Program-made: the position numbers and the translations under genes
Notes under the pieces: model-generated
Database searches by the model: none
Seen by the model: the letters and a program-made list of their open reading frames with translations, nothing else
What the model was told of the DNA's origin: nothing
Part shown: positions 30,660-42,906 of the stretch, piece by piece
Numbering within the stretch: the first letter of the stretch is position 1
Layout of the letters: the number at the start of each line of letters is the position of its first letter
Assembly (NCBI GenBank): GCA_037355855.1
Contig: CM074763.1
Span: 5,642,001 to 5,706,000 of the forward strand
Reading direction: 5' to 3'
DNA: 64,000 nt
DNA from: Pseudo-nitzschia pungens
Lineage: Eukaryota > Bacillariophyta > Bacillariophyceae > Bacillariales > Bacillariaceae

Positions 30660-32260
30660 CCTAGTGGTAGTAGTAGTAGTAGTGGTACTAGTACTAGTAC
30701 TAGTACTAGTACTTTAAATTCAGCTCAGTTCCTCATGATGTTTCTCTTTCCATCATATTTTTTCAAATTATCATGCTGACTACATCCATACTTGTAGTAC
30801 TATTTCCTCAAAGAGGTAGTACTACTAGCAGAAATGTCCATATTGTCTGTTTTGTAAGAAGCTATCTTTGTGATGTGATATCTTTGGTGACAGCAGCTTT
30901 TTTAGATTTTTTCCCAAGTACTCTATAGCGTTGTTCTTCCAGCCAACAATCAAAAAGCAGGGGTAGGATCTCCTTATCCCTCCTCTTGACCTTTTCCTCA
31001 TGAACAATATCCTACTAGTAGTGCTTGATACTCAGCAATACTGCTGGGTGCCACTTGTAGTAACACCTTCTCTGCTGATCTTGTACACTGAAAGACTAGT
31101 AAATGGTTGCTCTGACATGTTGCCACCAGATCTACTACTAGTAATAAGAGTTGATTTGGTCCCGCACTTGCTGAATCCTTTGCTCAGCAATCCTCAAATA
31201 GGTAACTGACATTTCATTGTATTGAATCTCAGACTTTGCTGCCTTCTTAAAGATTAGCTACCAACATTGGTCTGCTTGGATGAGTGAGAGGCATTAGCCT
31301 CCTGCTAGTAGTAGTAGTAGCTAGTACAGCTTTGAGAGACTTGACTTTCTGGCATCCTCATCTAGCAGTTCTCCTGTGTCACCAGTACTACTACTAGTAC
31401 TAGTACTGGTGGAAATTGATAGCAGGGGATGGGACTACAACTCCAGGGAACTGTGTATTACGTAGTACTACTACTAGTAATGCTGCTGGTGTAGTACTTC
31501 ATAGTAACATGATACTTCATACTTCTTCTACTAGTAGCTACTACTACTACTACTGCTGGTGGTGATGGAAACAATAACAATCCAACACCACCAGCATTAG
31601 GATTAGTATCACTAGTGGTGCTACTACTACTAGTAGTAGGTATGATATTTTTTAGTATAGAATACTCCTACCAGTGCGAATACTACTAGTAGTAGCAATC
31701 AAAGAATAGAAATAACAATGATACTACTATTACTACTAGTAGTAGTAGCTAACACTGCTGCTGTACGAATTCGTTTCCTGCTTCTCATTTGAGGAGGAGA
31801 TGACAAGAAGAAGAACCCACCAATTGTTGTGCAATAATCGATCTCGCGGTGCTGACAGCTAGTATTACTAGTACTACTAGCTACTAGTAGTAGGAGTAGC
31901 TAGTAGTATTTGTTCTACACCACTCTTACTATTTCGAGCGCAAGACACGATCGATTTCACTCTGCCTTAGGATAATCCCTGCATGATCCATTGACCCCCT
32001 TCTGGTTGTATGGTATGATGATGTCGTGAACAATTCCTTCCGAGCCGTTTCGACGAATCATGATAGTCGTTCTCATTGTTGTTGTTATTATCTACTTCGT
32101 ATTCCATAATAATATTGACATAGTAGTACTACTACTAGTAGTAGTAGTAGTACTAGTAATACGATTACGATCACTTTTTTACTTCCTATTTTAGTAGTAA
32201 TATTACTACTACTAGTACGTATTCTGTTCTGGAAGCTCGTTTTGAATGAGACCGCAGCAG
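30660..32260. repeat. CTAGTA/TACTAG trinucleotide-rich intergenic tract
   Basis: Repeated interruptions of unique sequence by TAGTAGTAG, CTACTACTAG and ACTAGTACTAGTACTAGT, for example at 30665-30712, 31305-31325, 31725-31750 and 32125-32160. Many are self-complementary. No coding sequence. Confidence 0.7.
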
Positions 32261-32851
32261 TGCCCCTCTTCCTCGACCCAGAGTCACATACTTCCACGCA
32301 AACAATGTTGTGCTTCTTATGGTTCGCGACAAATCGTTTCATTTCATGTCGTTTCGCCTCACTTCGTTGAGGCTTCTAATCATTGTTCCTCGAGGTTAAC
32401 GAATCCACAATACCCTAAGCGTTAGTACCTCCTCTTATCAATTCATGGAACCCCATCTCTATCGGATCTCCAACCCATGATGATTCATTCCGACCAAGGT
32501 GTCAACCCACGATCTGGATAGTGTCGCGCTTCCTGTTTCGTGGAATCCTTTTCTAAATGCCCGTTCGTCCATTCCCAAATTTCGTTCCAAAAATTAACCA
32601 ACTCACGACGGTTGCGTTTACTTCCAATACCATACCGTGTTCCATCCATGCATCCATCCATTCATCAACCCCTTCCTTGCTTCCTGTTGCTTGCCGGCAT
32701 GTCATGTTTTGTTGTGGTTGAATTGTCACCGCCACACCCCATCACGACACTATCTGCGCCACACCACACCACACCACACCACACCACGCCACCACATCCA
32801 ACCAATTCCAATTCCAAATTCGATCCCATCCTATCGAATGGTTGAGTTCGT
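32261..32851. other. 3' flank of the plastid-type gene
   Basis: CCATCCAT tract at 32640-32665 and CACAC/CACCA tract at 32755-32795. Otherwise unremarkable. Confidence 0.4.
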
Positions 32852-33175
32852 TTAGTTTCCCTTGCTGAGGGCCGACCACACCAAAAAGATGACGGGCAAC
32901 AGAGCGGCGATGGCGATGGATCCCCCGTAAGCGGCGGCCTTGGCATTTCCGGCCGCATTCTTGGTCTTGGCGTTGGGATCGACCTTGACCTTGAGGTTCA
33001 GGGCGGTGGTAGAGGACGACTGCGCGTGGTAGTAGGACGGCATTTCCGCAACGGGAGTCGAGAGCTGCTGGGAGAGTGTGGTGGCCTTGGTGTTGGATCC
33101 GGAGGTGGTGGTAAAGGCCGCGGTGCCCTGCACGACGGCGAGGGCGATGAAGACAAAGGCAACGAACTTGTTCAT
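32852..33175 (-). CDS. Small plastid-type membrane protein, 107 aa
   Basis: The start ACC ATG AAC is in good context. Residues 1-20 (MNKFVAFVFIALAVVQGTAA) form a signal peptide. The next residue is Phe in GTAA-F-TTT, the signal-peptide/transit-peptide junction typical of plastid precursors in diatoms and other algae with secondary plastids. A Ser/Thr-rich transit-like segment follows to about residue 58 (QSSSTTALN). The mature part is short, with one membrane helix at about 84-103 (SIAIAALLPVIFLVWSAL) and a charged SKGN end. This architecture fits a small single-helix thylakoid or plastid-envelope protein, such as a photosystem or cytochrome b6f accessory subunit. I do not recognise which one, so no symbol is given. 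No intron. Confidence 0.8.
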   Translation of the reverse strand: MNKFVAFVFIALAVVQGTAAFTTTSGSNTKATTLSQQLSTPVAEMPSYYHAQSSSTTALNLKVKVDPNAKTKNAAGNAKAAAYGGSIAIAALLPVIFLVWSALSKGN

Positions 33176-33879
33176 GGTAAATCCGTGAGTGTTTTTAACT
33201 GTATGTGTGTGGTAAGATTACTATTGTTTCAACGAAGGCAACGCAACAATGATGGTTATTTGTGTGCTCTGCTGATGAGATTTGGGATTGGCGTGTCAAA
33301 GCAGCAGGAAACGTTTACTACCGGTAGCGCGGAATGAAGGAAGGAAGGAAGGAAAGAAGGAATCAATCGGCCGTCGAAAGTATACCAGTAATTAAGGTTA
33401 CTCGTATTGTACTCGAAAGTAAGGTTAGTTCTTCCTCGGGCTTACACAGAAAAAAGGTTGGGGTGGACGAGTTCTGACAGGTTTCGTGCTGAGTCACCCA
33501 CCCCACACATTCCAATCAAAATCTCAACAAAACAAAGTGCGCACTTGGTGGGTGCGAAAATAAAAAATAAATCGTGACAATCTCGAGGTCGACGCACTCG
33601 TATTTTGTGCGTTGAATGAGTAAATGAATCATCATCGCTAGGATTGGACCGGGGGGGGTAGTGGAGTTGTACAGCATTTGAAAGTCCAATGCACTAAATT
33701 GAGGGAAAAGTCCCTTTTTTTCGATGAGTGTTACTTAGTACTACTAGTACTACCTGTAGTATCATGTAGTACTAGTACTACTAAATCAGGGCCCAGCATC
33801 CTGTCTTGCGTTGATATTCCTGCCCGTCGGCACTTTCGATTCGTAGGAATTAATCGTACGTGTACTGAAATACCTAGTG
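33176..33879. other. Upstream region of the plastid-type gene
   Basis: Should contain its promoter; no TATA-like element assigned. GGAAGGAAGG tract at 33333-33362 and ACTAGTACT tract at 33735-33785. Confidence 0.35.
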
Positions 33880-34365
33880 GATAGCAATAACAACAATGGC
33901 ACGTAGAGTGCTGGCAAATCTTAAGTCTACAGAAGATACTGTTTGAATGCTATTACATACAGTCAGATACTACAGGATACACGCCAAGAGGTACATCGGG
34001 ATCGATCAAAAGTGGAGGGCATGATGGTGTTTAATTAGATAAAAAGAAAAGAGTGAGCAAAGCGCTGAGCTGAAGCGCTGAGCTCCAGATAAAAAGAGAA
34101 CTCGCTATCTTGTATCGTACAGTATCTTATCAGTACTGTTACCACGTAGACTTGTACAGAGGAGTAGTGTAGCGTACGGAGTTAGTGTATGGAGTAGCGC
34201 TAGCATACAAGCATAGCATACAATCATAGCATACGGAGTTAGTAGCGCTATTACTACTAGCGCTTGGATTAGCGTTAGCGTTGGCTTGCTTGCAACTGTA
34301 TGGGCTGGGTATCCAGTTATAGTATAGATCGTACAGTAACGACCATACCCTGACGGTAGCATTAT
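33880..34365. repeat. Dispersed repeat related to 19557-20025
   Basis: Shared ordered words (AGAGTGCTG, GATACTGTT, GGGCATGATG, GGGCTGGGTATC, GACCATACCC). Contains internal GCTAGCATACAAGCATAGC-type duplications. Confidence 0.55.
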
Positions 34366-34554
34366 AGGGTAGCATGGTATGATAGCATACCAGATACTCC
34401 GTGTCTCGTAATCAGTTAGCATTAGCATCCCCCTAACCTTGTAGCACTGAGGAGCTACAGCGTATGCTAGCAGATGCTGTACCCAGGGTTTTGTAACTGG
34501 TACAAATCCTACACAATGACCTGCTGGGTCACTTGACTGTAGCACCCCATAGCA

Positions 34555-34640
34555 TTTTTGCTAAGCCTGCTGCTAAGCCTGCTGCTAAGCCTGCTGCTAA
34601 GCCTGCTGCTAAGCCTGCTGCTAAGCCTGCTGCTAAGTCC
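34555..34640. repeat. 12-bp tandem repeat GCTAAGCCTGCT
   Basis: About seven perfect units. They can be read as (AKPA)n on the plus strand, but there is no surrounding gene. Confidence 0.9.
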
Positions 34641-34739
34641 TGTAGATCTCCCACTATTGATCTGCTAAGAACTGGGGTATGTAGATATGGTACAAGTTCT
34701 ACTAGAAGGGCCCAGCATCGTGCTTAGCATCCTGTTCAC

Positions 34740-35460
34740 TATCACCTGTAGCACAGTGCGGTTTGGTTCATCAATTAGCATCGTCCTGTAGATCTCCTAA
34801 ACAGGATGCTAGACAGTATGCTAGGCCCCTCAAGTAGGATTTGTACTGGATCTGCATACCCCAACTCTTAACAGCCCTGTATTATAAGATATACAGGATG
34901 CTAAGATGAGAACGGAACTGAAGAACCAAGAAGGCGATACTAAACAGGATGCTAGACAGGATGCTAGGCCCCTCAAGTAGGATTTGTACTGGATCTACAT
35001 ACCCCAACTCCTAGCAGCCCTATATTAGAAGATATACAGGATGCTAAGATAAGAACGGAACTGAAGAACCAAGAAGGCGATACTAAACAGGATGCTAGAC
35101 AGGATGCTAGGCCCCTCAAGTAGGATTTGTACTGGATCTACATACCCCAACTCCTAGCAGCCCTATATTAGATATACAGGATGCTAAGATAAGAACGGAA
35201 CTGAAGAACCAAGAAGGCGATACTAAACAGGATGCTAGAAAGGATGCTAGGCCCCTCAAGTAGGATTTGTACTGGATCTACATACCCCAACTCTTAGCAG
35301 CCCTGTATTATAAGATATACAGGATGCTAAGATGAGAACGGAACTGAAGAACCAAAAAGGCGATACTAAACAGGATGCTAGACAGGATGCTAGGCCCCTC
35401 AAGTAGGATTTGTACTGGATCTACATACCCCAACTCCTAGCATCCTGTCTAGCATCATCC
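34740..35460 (-). repeat. ~143-bp satellite array, minus orientation
   Basis: About five units with AAACAGGATGCTAGACAGGA, CCCCTCAAGTAGGATTTGTA and GAACGGAACTGAAGAACCAA. This is the reverse complement of the 22329-22815 unit. Neighbouring units are nearly identical, so recent homogenisation is likely. Confidence 0.88.
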
Positions 35461-35499
35461 TGTCAAGTGTCTCCATTAATCCTATAAAGTTCCGTCTCT

Positions 35500-35930
35500 A
35501 TCAACATACAATCATACAAACAGACGAACATACCAACGTATGAACAGACAAACATATGAACAGACGAACAGACGAACATACAAACATACGAACAGACGAA
35601 CATATAAGGATACGAACAGACGAACATTTGAACAGACGAACATATAATCATACCAACAGACCAACATACCAGAGTATGTACAGACGAACATATGAACAGA
35701 TTAGCAGACGAACAGACGAGCATACCAACAGACAAGCAGACGAGCAGACGAACATAAAATCGTACGAACAGACGAACGTAGCAATGTATGAACAGATGAA
35801 CGTATGAAGTATGAAGACTGGTGTTAACAGACGAACAGACGAACATACAATCATATCAACAGACCAACATACCAGTGTATGAACAGACGAACGTATGAAC
35901 AGACGAACAGACGAACAAACGGGCTCTTTT
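35500..35930. repeat. ~16-bp repeat, GAACAGACGAACATAC type
   Basis: Degenerate units of AACAGACGAACATATG run through this stretch, giving artefactual frames on both strands (35463-35846 minus, 35556-35807 plus). Confidence 0.85.
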
Positions 35931-36117
35931 CCAAGGTAGGTACCTTGATCACGATATTTCTGCAGGGTTTATAGACCTTTTGTACCAGGAATGTCCAAAT
36001 TTACAATATTTCCACGACTTCCTGATGCATGGCAAACCATGGCAAACTTATGTAAATGCAAAAAAGAACACAATAATAACACGTAATGACACATCACAGC
36101 TCAGTCGAAACAGGTTG
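35931..36117. other. Short unique spacer before the large array
   Basis: No gene or element ends recognised. No inverted counterpart of this sequence was found on the right side of the array. Confidence 0.4.
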
Positions 36118-39100
36118 ACAGCAAGCAGCAACATCAAACAGCAAGTGGCAAACAGCGAGTAGCAAACAGCAAACAGCAGCGAAGCGTCGATATGGGGATA
36201 GGGTTTTGCTAGGTTCGACGCGTTGTTTTTGTACTGGAAAGAGATACCCTAGCGCAGCCAAGATAAAATCGATAGAGCAGGGGGGGGGGGGCAGCGAGCA
36301 GTAGCAACGCGTTGATAATACAGGGTTTTGCTAGGTTCAACGCGTGGATTTTGTACTGTAAGGGGATACCCTAGCGCAGCCAAGACGAAATCGATATAGC
36401 AGCAAGCAGCAGCAACGCGACGATAATACAGGGGACAGCAGCAGCAACGCGTCGATAATACAACGCGTCGATAATACAGGGGACAGCAGCAGCAACACGT
36501 CGCAACGCGTCGATAATACAGGGGACAGCTAGTAACGCGTCGATACTGTACAGGGGACAGCGAGTAACGCGTCGATAATACAGGGGACAGCGAGTAACGC
36601 GTCGATAATACAACGCGTTGATAATACAGGGGACAGTGAGTAACGCGTCGATAATACAACGCGTCGATAATACAGGGGACAGCAGCAGCAACGCGTCGAT
36701 AATACAACGCGTCAAGCAGCAACGCGTCGATAATACAGCAAGCACCAGCAAGCAGCAACGCGTCGATAATACAGGTCGGACAGCAAGCAGTAACGCGTCG
36801 ATATACAGGGGATAGTAACGCGTCGATTTGCACGGGAGCAAATAACATACATGGGTTTTGCTAGGTTGGACGCGTGGATTTTGTACTGTAAAGAGATACC
36901 CCAGCGCAGCCAAGACAAAATCGATATAGCAGGGGGGGGACAGCAACAGCAACGCGTCGATAATACAGGGGGGGGGACAGCAAGGAGCAAATAACAACAT
37001 ACAGGGTTTTGCTAGGTTCGACGCGTGGATTATGTACTGTAAAGGGATACCCTAGCGCAGCCAAGACAAAATCGATATAGCAGGCGGGGACAGCAACAGC
37101 AACGCGTCGATAATACGGTGAACAGCAAGCAGCAGCAACGCGTCGATAATACAGGGGACAGCAACACGTCGCAACGCGTCGATATACTACAGGGGGGACA
37201 GCAACAGCAACGCGTCGATCATACAACGCGTAGATAAGACAGCAAGCAGCAGCAACGCGTCGATAATACAGGGGACAGCAACACGTCGCAACGCGTAGAT
37301 AATACAACGCGTAGATAATACAGGGGACAGCAAGCAGCAGCAACGCGTTGATAATACAACGCGTCGATAATACAGGGGACAGCAAGCAGCAGCAACGCGT
37401 AGATAATACAACGCGTCGATAATACAAAGGACAACAAGCAGCAGCAACGCGTTGATAATACAACGCGTCGATAATACAGGGGACAGCAAGCAGAGCGTTG
37501 ATAATACAGGGGGGACAGCAAGCAGCAGCAGCGAGCAGCGAATAACGTATTGGGTTTTGCTACTAGGTCCGACGCGTTGTTTTTGTACTGTAAAGAGATA
37601 CCCTAGCGCAGCCAAAACAAAATCGATACAGCAGGGGGGGGACAGCAAGCAGCAGCAAACACCAAGCAGCGAATAACGTATTGGGTTTTGCTAGGTCCGA
37701 CGCTTTGTTTTTGTACTGTAAAGGGATACCCTAGCGCAGCCAAGATAAAATCGATATAGCAGGGGGGGGGACAGCACGGAGCAGCAAAGCGTCGATATAC
37801 AGGGGACAGCAAGCAGCAACGCGTCGATAATACGGTGAACAGCACGGAGCAGCAAAGCGTCGATATACAGGGGACAGCAAGCAGCAACGCGTCGATAATA
37901 CGGTGAACAGCAAGCAGCAGCAACGCGTCGATAATACAGGTGACAGCAACACGTCGCAACGCGTCGATAATACAGGGGACAGCAAGCAGCAGCAAGCAGC
38001 AAGCAGCAACGCGTCGATAATACGGTGAACAGCAAGCAGCAGCAACGCGTCGATAATACAGGGGACAGCAAGCAGCAGCAAGCAGCAACGCGTCGATAAT
38101 ACGGTGAACAGCAAGCAGCAGCAACGCGTCGATAATACAGGGGACAGCAACACGTCGCAACGCGTCGATAATACAGGGGACAGCAAGCAGCAACGCGTCG
38201 ATAATACGGGGGGGACAGCAAGCAGCAGCAGCGAGCAGCGAATAACGTACTGGGTTTTGCTAGGTCGGACGCGTTGTTTTTCTACTGTAAAGAGATACCC
38301 TAGCGCAGCCAAGATAAAATCGATATAGCAGCAAGCAGCAGCAACGCATTGATATTACAGGGGTTTTGCTAGGTTCGACGCGTTGTTTTTGTACTGGAAA
38401 GGCATACCCTACTAGCGCAGCCAAGACAAAAGCGATACAGCGGGGGGAAAGCAAGCAGCAGCAGCGCGTTGATATACAAGGGGTTTTGCTAGGTCCGACG
38501 CGTTGTTTTTGTACTGGAAAGGCATACCCTAGCACAGCCAAGACAAAAGCGATATAGCAGCAAGCAGCAGCAACGCGTTGATATTACAGGGGGGACGGCA
38601 AGCAGCAGCAGCAGCAAGCAGCAACGCATCGATAATACAGGGGGGGACGGCAAGCAGCAGCAGCAAGCAGCAACGTGTCGATAATACAGGGGGGGACAGC
38701 AAGCAGCAGCAAGCAGCAACGCAACGATAATACAGGGGGGACAGCAAGCAGCAACGCGTCAATAATACAGGGGGGACAGCAAGCAGCAGCAAGCAGCAAC
38801 GCGTCGATAATACAAGGGGGCAGCAAGCAGCAAGCAACGCGTCGATAATACAGGGGGGACAGCAAGCAGCAACAAGCAGCAACGTGTCAATAATACAGGG
38901 GACAGCAAACAGCAACGCGTCAATAATACAGGGGACAGCAACGCGTTGATAATACAGGGGACAGCAATGCGTTGATATACGGCGAACAACAACGCGTCGA
39001 TAATACAGGGACAGCAGCAGCAACGCGTCAATCTACAACAAAAACACTTGATATGCAGCAAGCGTCAATATACAGGGGAGCAGCGAGCAGCGAGCAGCGA

Positions 39101-41690
39101 GCAGCAAGCAGCGAATAACGTACGAGGGTTTCGCTGGGTTCGACGCGTGGATTATGTACTGCAAAGAGAGATAAAGGCGATACAGTAGGGGGGGAACAGC
39201 AAGCAGCAAATAGAAGCAAAGCGTTTATATTACAGGGGGGGACAGCAAGCAGCAGCAAGGTGTCGATATACAGCAAACAGCAGCGAGCAGCGAATAATGT
39301 ATTGGGTTTTGCTAGGTCCGACGCGTGGATTTTGTACTGTAAGGGGATACCCTAGCGCAGCCAAGACAAAAGCGATATAGCAACAAGCAGCAACGCGTTG
39401 ATAATACAAGGGTTTTGCTAGGTCCGACGCGTGGATTTTGTACTGTAAGGGGATACCCTAGCGCAGCCAAGACAAAAGCGATATAGCAACAAGCAGCAAC
39501 GCGTCGATAATACAGGGTGGACAGCAAGCAGCAGCAAGCAGCTACGTGTCGATAATACAGGGGGGAGAGCAAGCAGCAAGCAGCAAGCAGCAACGCGTCG
39601 ATAATACAACGCGTAGATAATACAGGGGACAGCAAGCAGCAGCAACGCGTCGATAATACAACGCGTCGATAATACAGGGGACAGCAGCAACGCGTCGATA
39701 ATACAACGCGTCGATACTATACAGGGGACAGCAGCAACGCGTAGATAATAGAGGGGACAGCAGCAGCAACGCGTCGATAATACAGGGGACAGCAGCAGCA
39801 ACGCGTCGATAATACAGGGGACAGCAGCAGCAACGCGTCGATAATACAGGGGACAGCAGCAGCAACGCGTCGATAATACAGGGGACAGCAGCAGCAACGC
39901 GTCGATAATACAACGCCTACATAATACAGGGGACAGCAGCAGCAACGCGTTGATAATACAACGCGTACATAATACAGGGGACAGCAGCAACGCGTCGATA
40001 GTATACAGGGGACAGCAGCAACGCGTCGATAGTATACAGGGGACAGCAGCAACGCGTCGATAATACAACGCCTACATAATACAGGGGACAGCAGCAGCAA
40101 CGCGTCGATAATACAGGGGACAGCAGCAGCAACGCGTCGATATAATACAGGGGGGAGGAACAGCAAGCAGCATCGAGCAGCGAATAACGTACTGGGTTTT
40201 GCTAGGTTCGACGCGTTGTTTTTGTACTGTAAAGGGATACCCTAGCGCAGCCAAGAAGATAAAATGGATACAGCAGCAAGCAGCAGCAAAGCGTCAATAT
40301 ATTACAGGGGTTTTGCTAGGTCCGACGCGTGGATTTTGTACTGTAAGGGGATACCCTAGCGCAGCCAAGACAAAATCGATATAGCAGCAAGCAGCAGCAA
40401 CGCGTCGATACTATACAGGGGACAGCAGCAGCAACGCGTCGATACTATACAGGGGACAGCAGCAGCAACGCGTCGATAACACGTCGCAACGCGTCAATAA
40501 TACAGGGGACAGCAGCAGCAACACGTCGCAACGCGTCGATAATACAGGGGACAGCGAGTAACGCGTCGATAATACAACGCGTCGATAATACAGGGGACAG
40601 CAGCAGCAACACGTCGCAACGCGTCGATAATACAGGGGACAGCGAGTAACGCGTCGATAATACAGGGGACAGCGAGTAACGCGTCGATAATACAGGGGAC
40701 AGTGAGTAACGCGTCGATACTATACAGGGGACAGCAGCAGCAACGCGTCGATAATACAACGCGTTGATAATACAGGGGACATACAGGGGACAGCAACACG
40801 TCGCAACGCGTTGATAATACAGGGGACAGCAAGCAGCAGCAAGCAGCAACGCGTCGATAATACGGTGAACAGCAAGCAGCAGCAACGCGTCGATAATACA
40901 GGGGACAGCAACACGTCGCAACGCGTCGATAATACGGTGAACAGCAAGCAGCAGCAAGCAGCAAGCAGCAACGCGTCGATAATACGGTGAACAGCAAGCA
41001 GCAGCAAGCAGCAAGCAGCAACGCGTCGATAATACGGTGAACAGCAAGCAGCAGCAACGCGTCGATAATACAGGGGACAGCAACACGTCGCAACGCGTCG
41101 ATAATACGGTGAACAGCAAGCAGCAGCAAGCAGCAAGCAGCAACGCGTCGATAATACGGTGAACAGCAAGCAGCAGCAAGCAGCAACGCGTCGATAATAC
41201 GGTGAACAGCAAGCAGCAGCAACGCGTCGATAATACAGGGGACAGCAACACGTCGCAACGCGTCGATAATACGGTGAACAGCAAGCAGCAGCAACGCGTC
41301 GATAATACAGGGGACAGCAACACGTCGCAACGCGTCGATAATACAGGGGACAGCAAGCAGCAGCAAGCAGCAAGCAGCAACGCGTCGATAATACGGTGAA
41401 CAGCAAGCAGCAGCAAGCAGCAAGCAGCAACGCGTCGATAATACGGTGAACAGCAAGCAGCAGCAAGCAGCAAGCAGCAACGCGTCGATAATACGGTGAA
41501 CAGCAAGCAGCAGCAACGCGTCGATAATACAGGGGACAGCAACACGTCGCAACGCGTCGATAATACAGGGGACAGCAACGCGTCGATAATACAGGGGACA
41601 GCAAGCAGCAACGCGTCGATAATATGGGGGGGACAGCAAGCAGCAGCAGCGAGCAGCGAATAACGTACTGGGTTTTGCTAGGTCCGACGC
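36118..41690 (+). repeat. 5.6-kb minisatellite array, AACGCGTCGATAATACAGGG family
   Basis: More than 100 copies by eye of the core AACGCGTCGATAATACAGGG, followed by GACAGCAAGCAGCAGC of variable length; many cores contain the palindrome ACGCGT. Variants include CGGTGAACAG in place of CAGGGGACAG, and G-runs of 4-12. About 15 copies of a conserved ~80-bp block are interspersed (GGTTTTGCTAGGTTCGACGC ... GGGATACCCTAGCGCAGCCA ... AAATCGATATAGCA), starting for example at 36202, 36323, 36853, 37005, 37552, 37683, 38252, 38362, 38482, 39304, 39410, 40194 and 40310. Higher-order periods are visible around 40850-41500. Minus-strand open frames of up to 388 codons through the array have only repeat composition and are not genes. 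Confidence 0.95.
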
Positions 41691-42604
41691 CTGTACATAT
41701 CAAACGCACCTCTAGGTATCACAACCAAACACATATGTATCGAACCCGCTATCGTAGGTACGAAATCGATGTAAAAGTAATAGAAAAGTGTCATTAAAAA
41801 TAAGCATTACAACTCCGACAAAAATATATTAAGCCGAAAAAAAAATCAGTACAACTGCGACAAACACATACTATGCCAACTGATTCAAAAACAGATCAAT
41901 TAATAAAGCTATTTCCTATTAAAAACATCTAAAATATCTATTTGCATAACAAAGAATGCCGGAGTTTTTAAGCGTTGATTTTGAGCTAGAGCTACGCATA
42001 AGAAACAGCTTTTTTTTATTTTTACCAAAATCCGGTTTCTCACACTCTTCCTACTTCTTAAGGAAGTAAAAGCTCCGTTGTCAATCCTACAAGAGTTAAG
42101 GATTATTTCTTACAACTCCACTAATTTAGGGCTACAATACTACGTCGTAGTTCGTACAAGATACATGTACCGGTACGTAACTTACGTACTCGTTTCATAT
42201 GGGCTATCGAAATTGGAATCATATTATTAAGGTTATACATCGTAGATATGTAAGATACACATTACAACACACAACACCAAACACGCTGTTGCCGTTTACC
42301 GGTTACCTCTGCTTTCTTTTTTTGTGCGTAATTACGGTACAACACACAGACCACTCGCTTGTAAGTGTGGGAACCACACAAGGAAGAGCACGTAGCAATC
42401 CTACACGAATTCCTCCTTGGCTGGCTTCCCCAACCTCCCTTTCCTCTGTTGTGGTAACCTTACTTGTACTTGTAACCGGTACTGGTACTTGTATCTCCCA
42501 CCAAACCACACCAAGCTCACCAACATCCCTCACTTTTTGTCACTGGACGCAATCCACAGGAAGCGAACGAACCAGCAATCAATCAATCGATCAATCAACA
42601 CACG
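41691..42604. other. Dispersed repeat (41770-42150) and upstream region of RPS2
   Basis: 41770-42150 is the reverse complement, diverged, of 18165-18480 (ACAACTCCGAC, TTTCTCACACTCTTCCTAC, AAAGCTCCGTTGT, ACAACTCCACTAA). 42190-42604 should hold the RPS2 promoter and leader; no TATA box is evident. Confidence 0.5.
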
Positions 42605-42871
42605 ATGAGTGACGAGCAAGCCCCAGCAGCAGAAGGAGGACGCGGCGGATTCGGACGCGGAGGAGGCCGCGGTGGCCGAGGACGGGGCCGTGGCCGAGGC
42701 CGCGGCCGCGGTGGCCGTGGAGGACGCGACGAGAACGTCTGGGTTCCCGTCACCAAGCTCGGACGATTGGTCAAGGAGGGAAAGATTGCCTCCATCGAGG
42801 AGATCTTTTTGTTCTCCATCCCCGTCAAGGAGGCCGAGATCATCGACTACTTCCTCAAGGACAAGCTCCAG

Positions 42872-42906
<35 letters not shown>

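Noticed and set aside
40445..41639. Minus-strand open frames of up to 388 codons in the minisatellite (CIIDALL/VLSTRCC repeats)
   Set aside because: Open only because the repeat unit lacks stops in several frames; all three minus frames are open and the composition is pure repeat.
36118..41690. CRISPR-like array
   Set aside because: No constant-length repeat with unique spacers; units merge into one another, vary in length, and the genome is eukaryotic with no cas-like genes.
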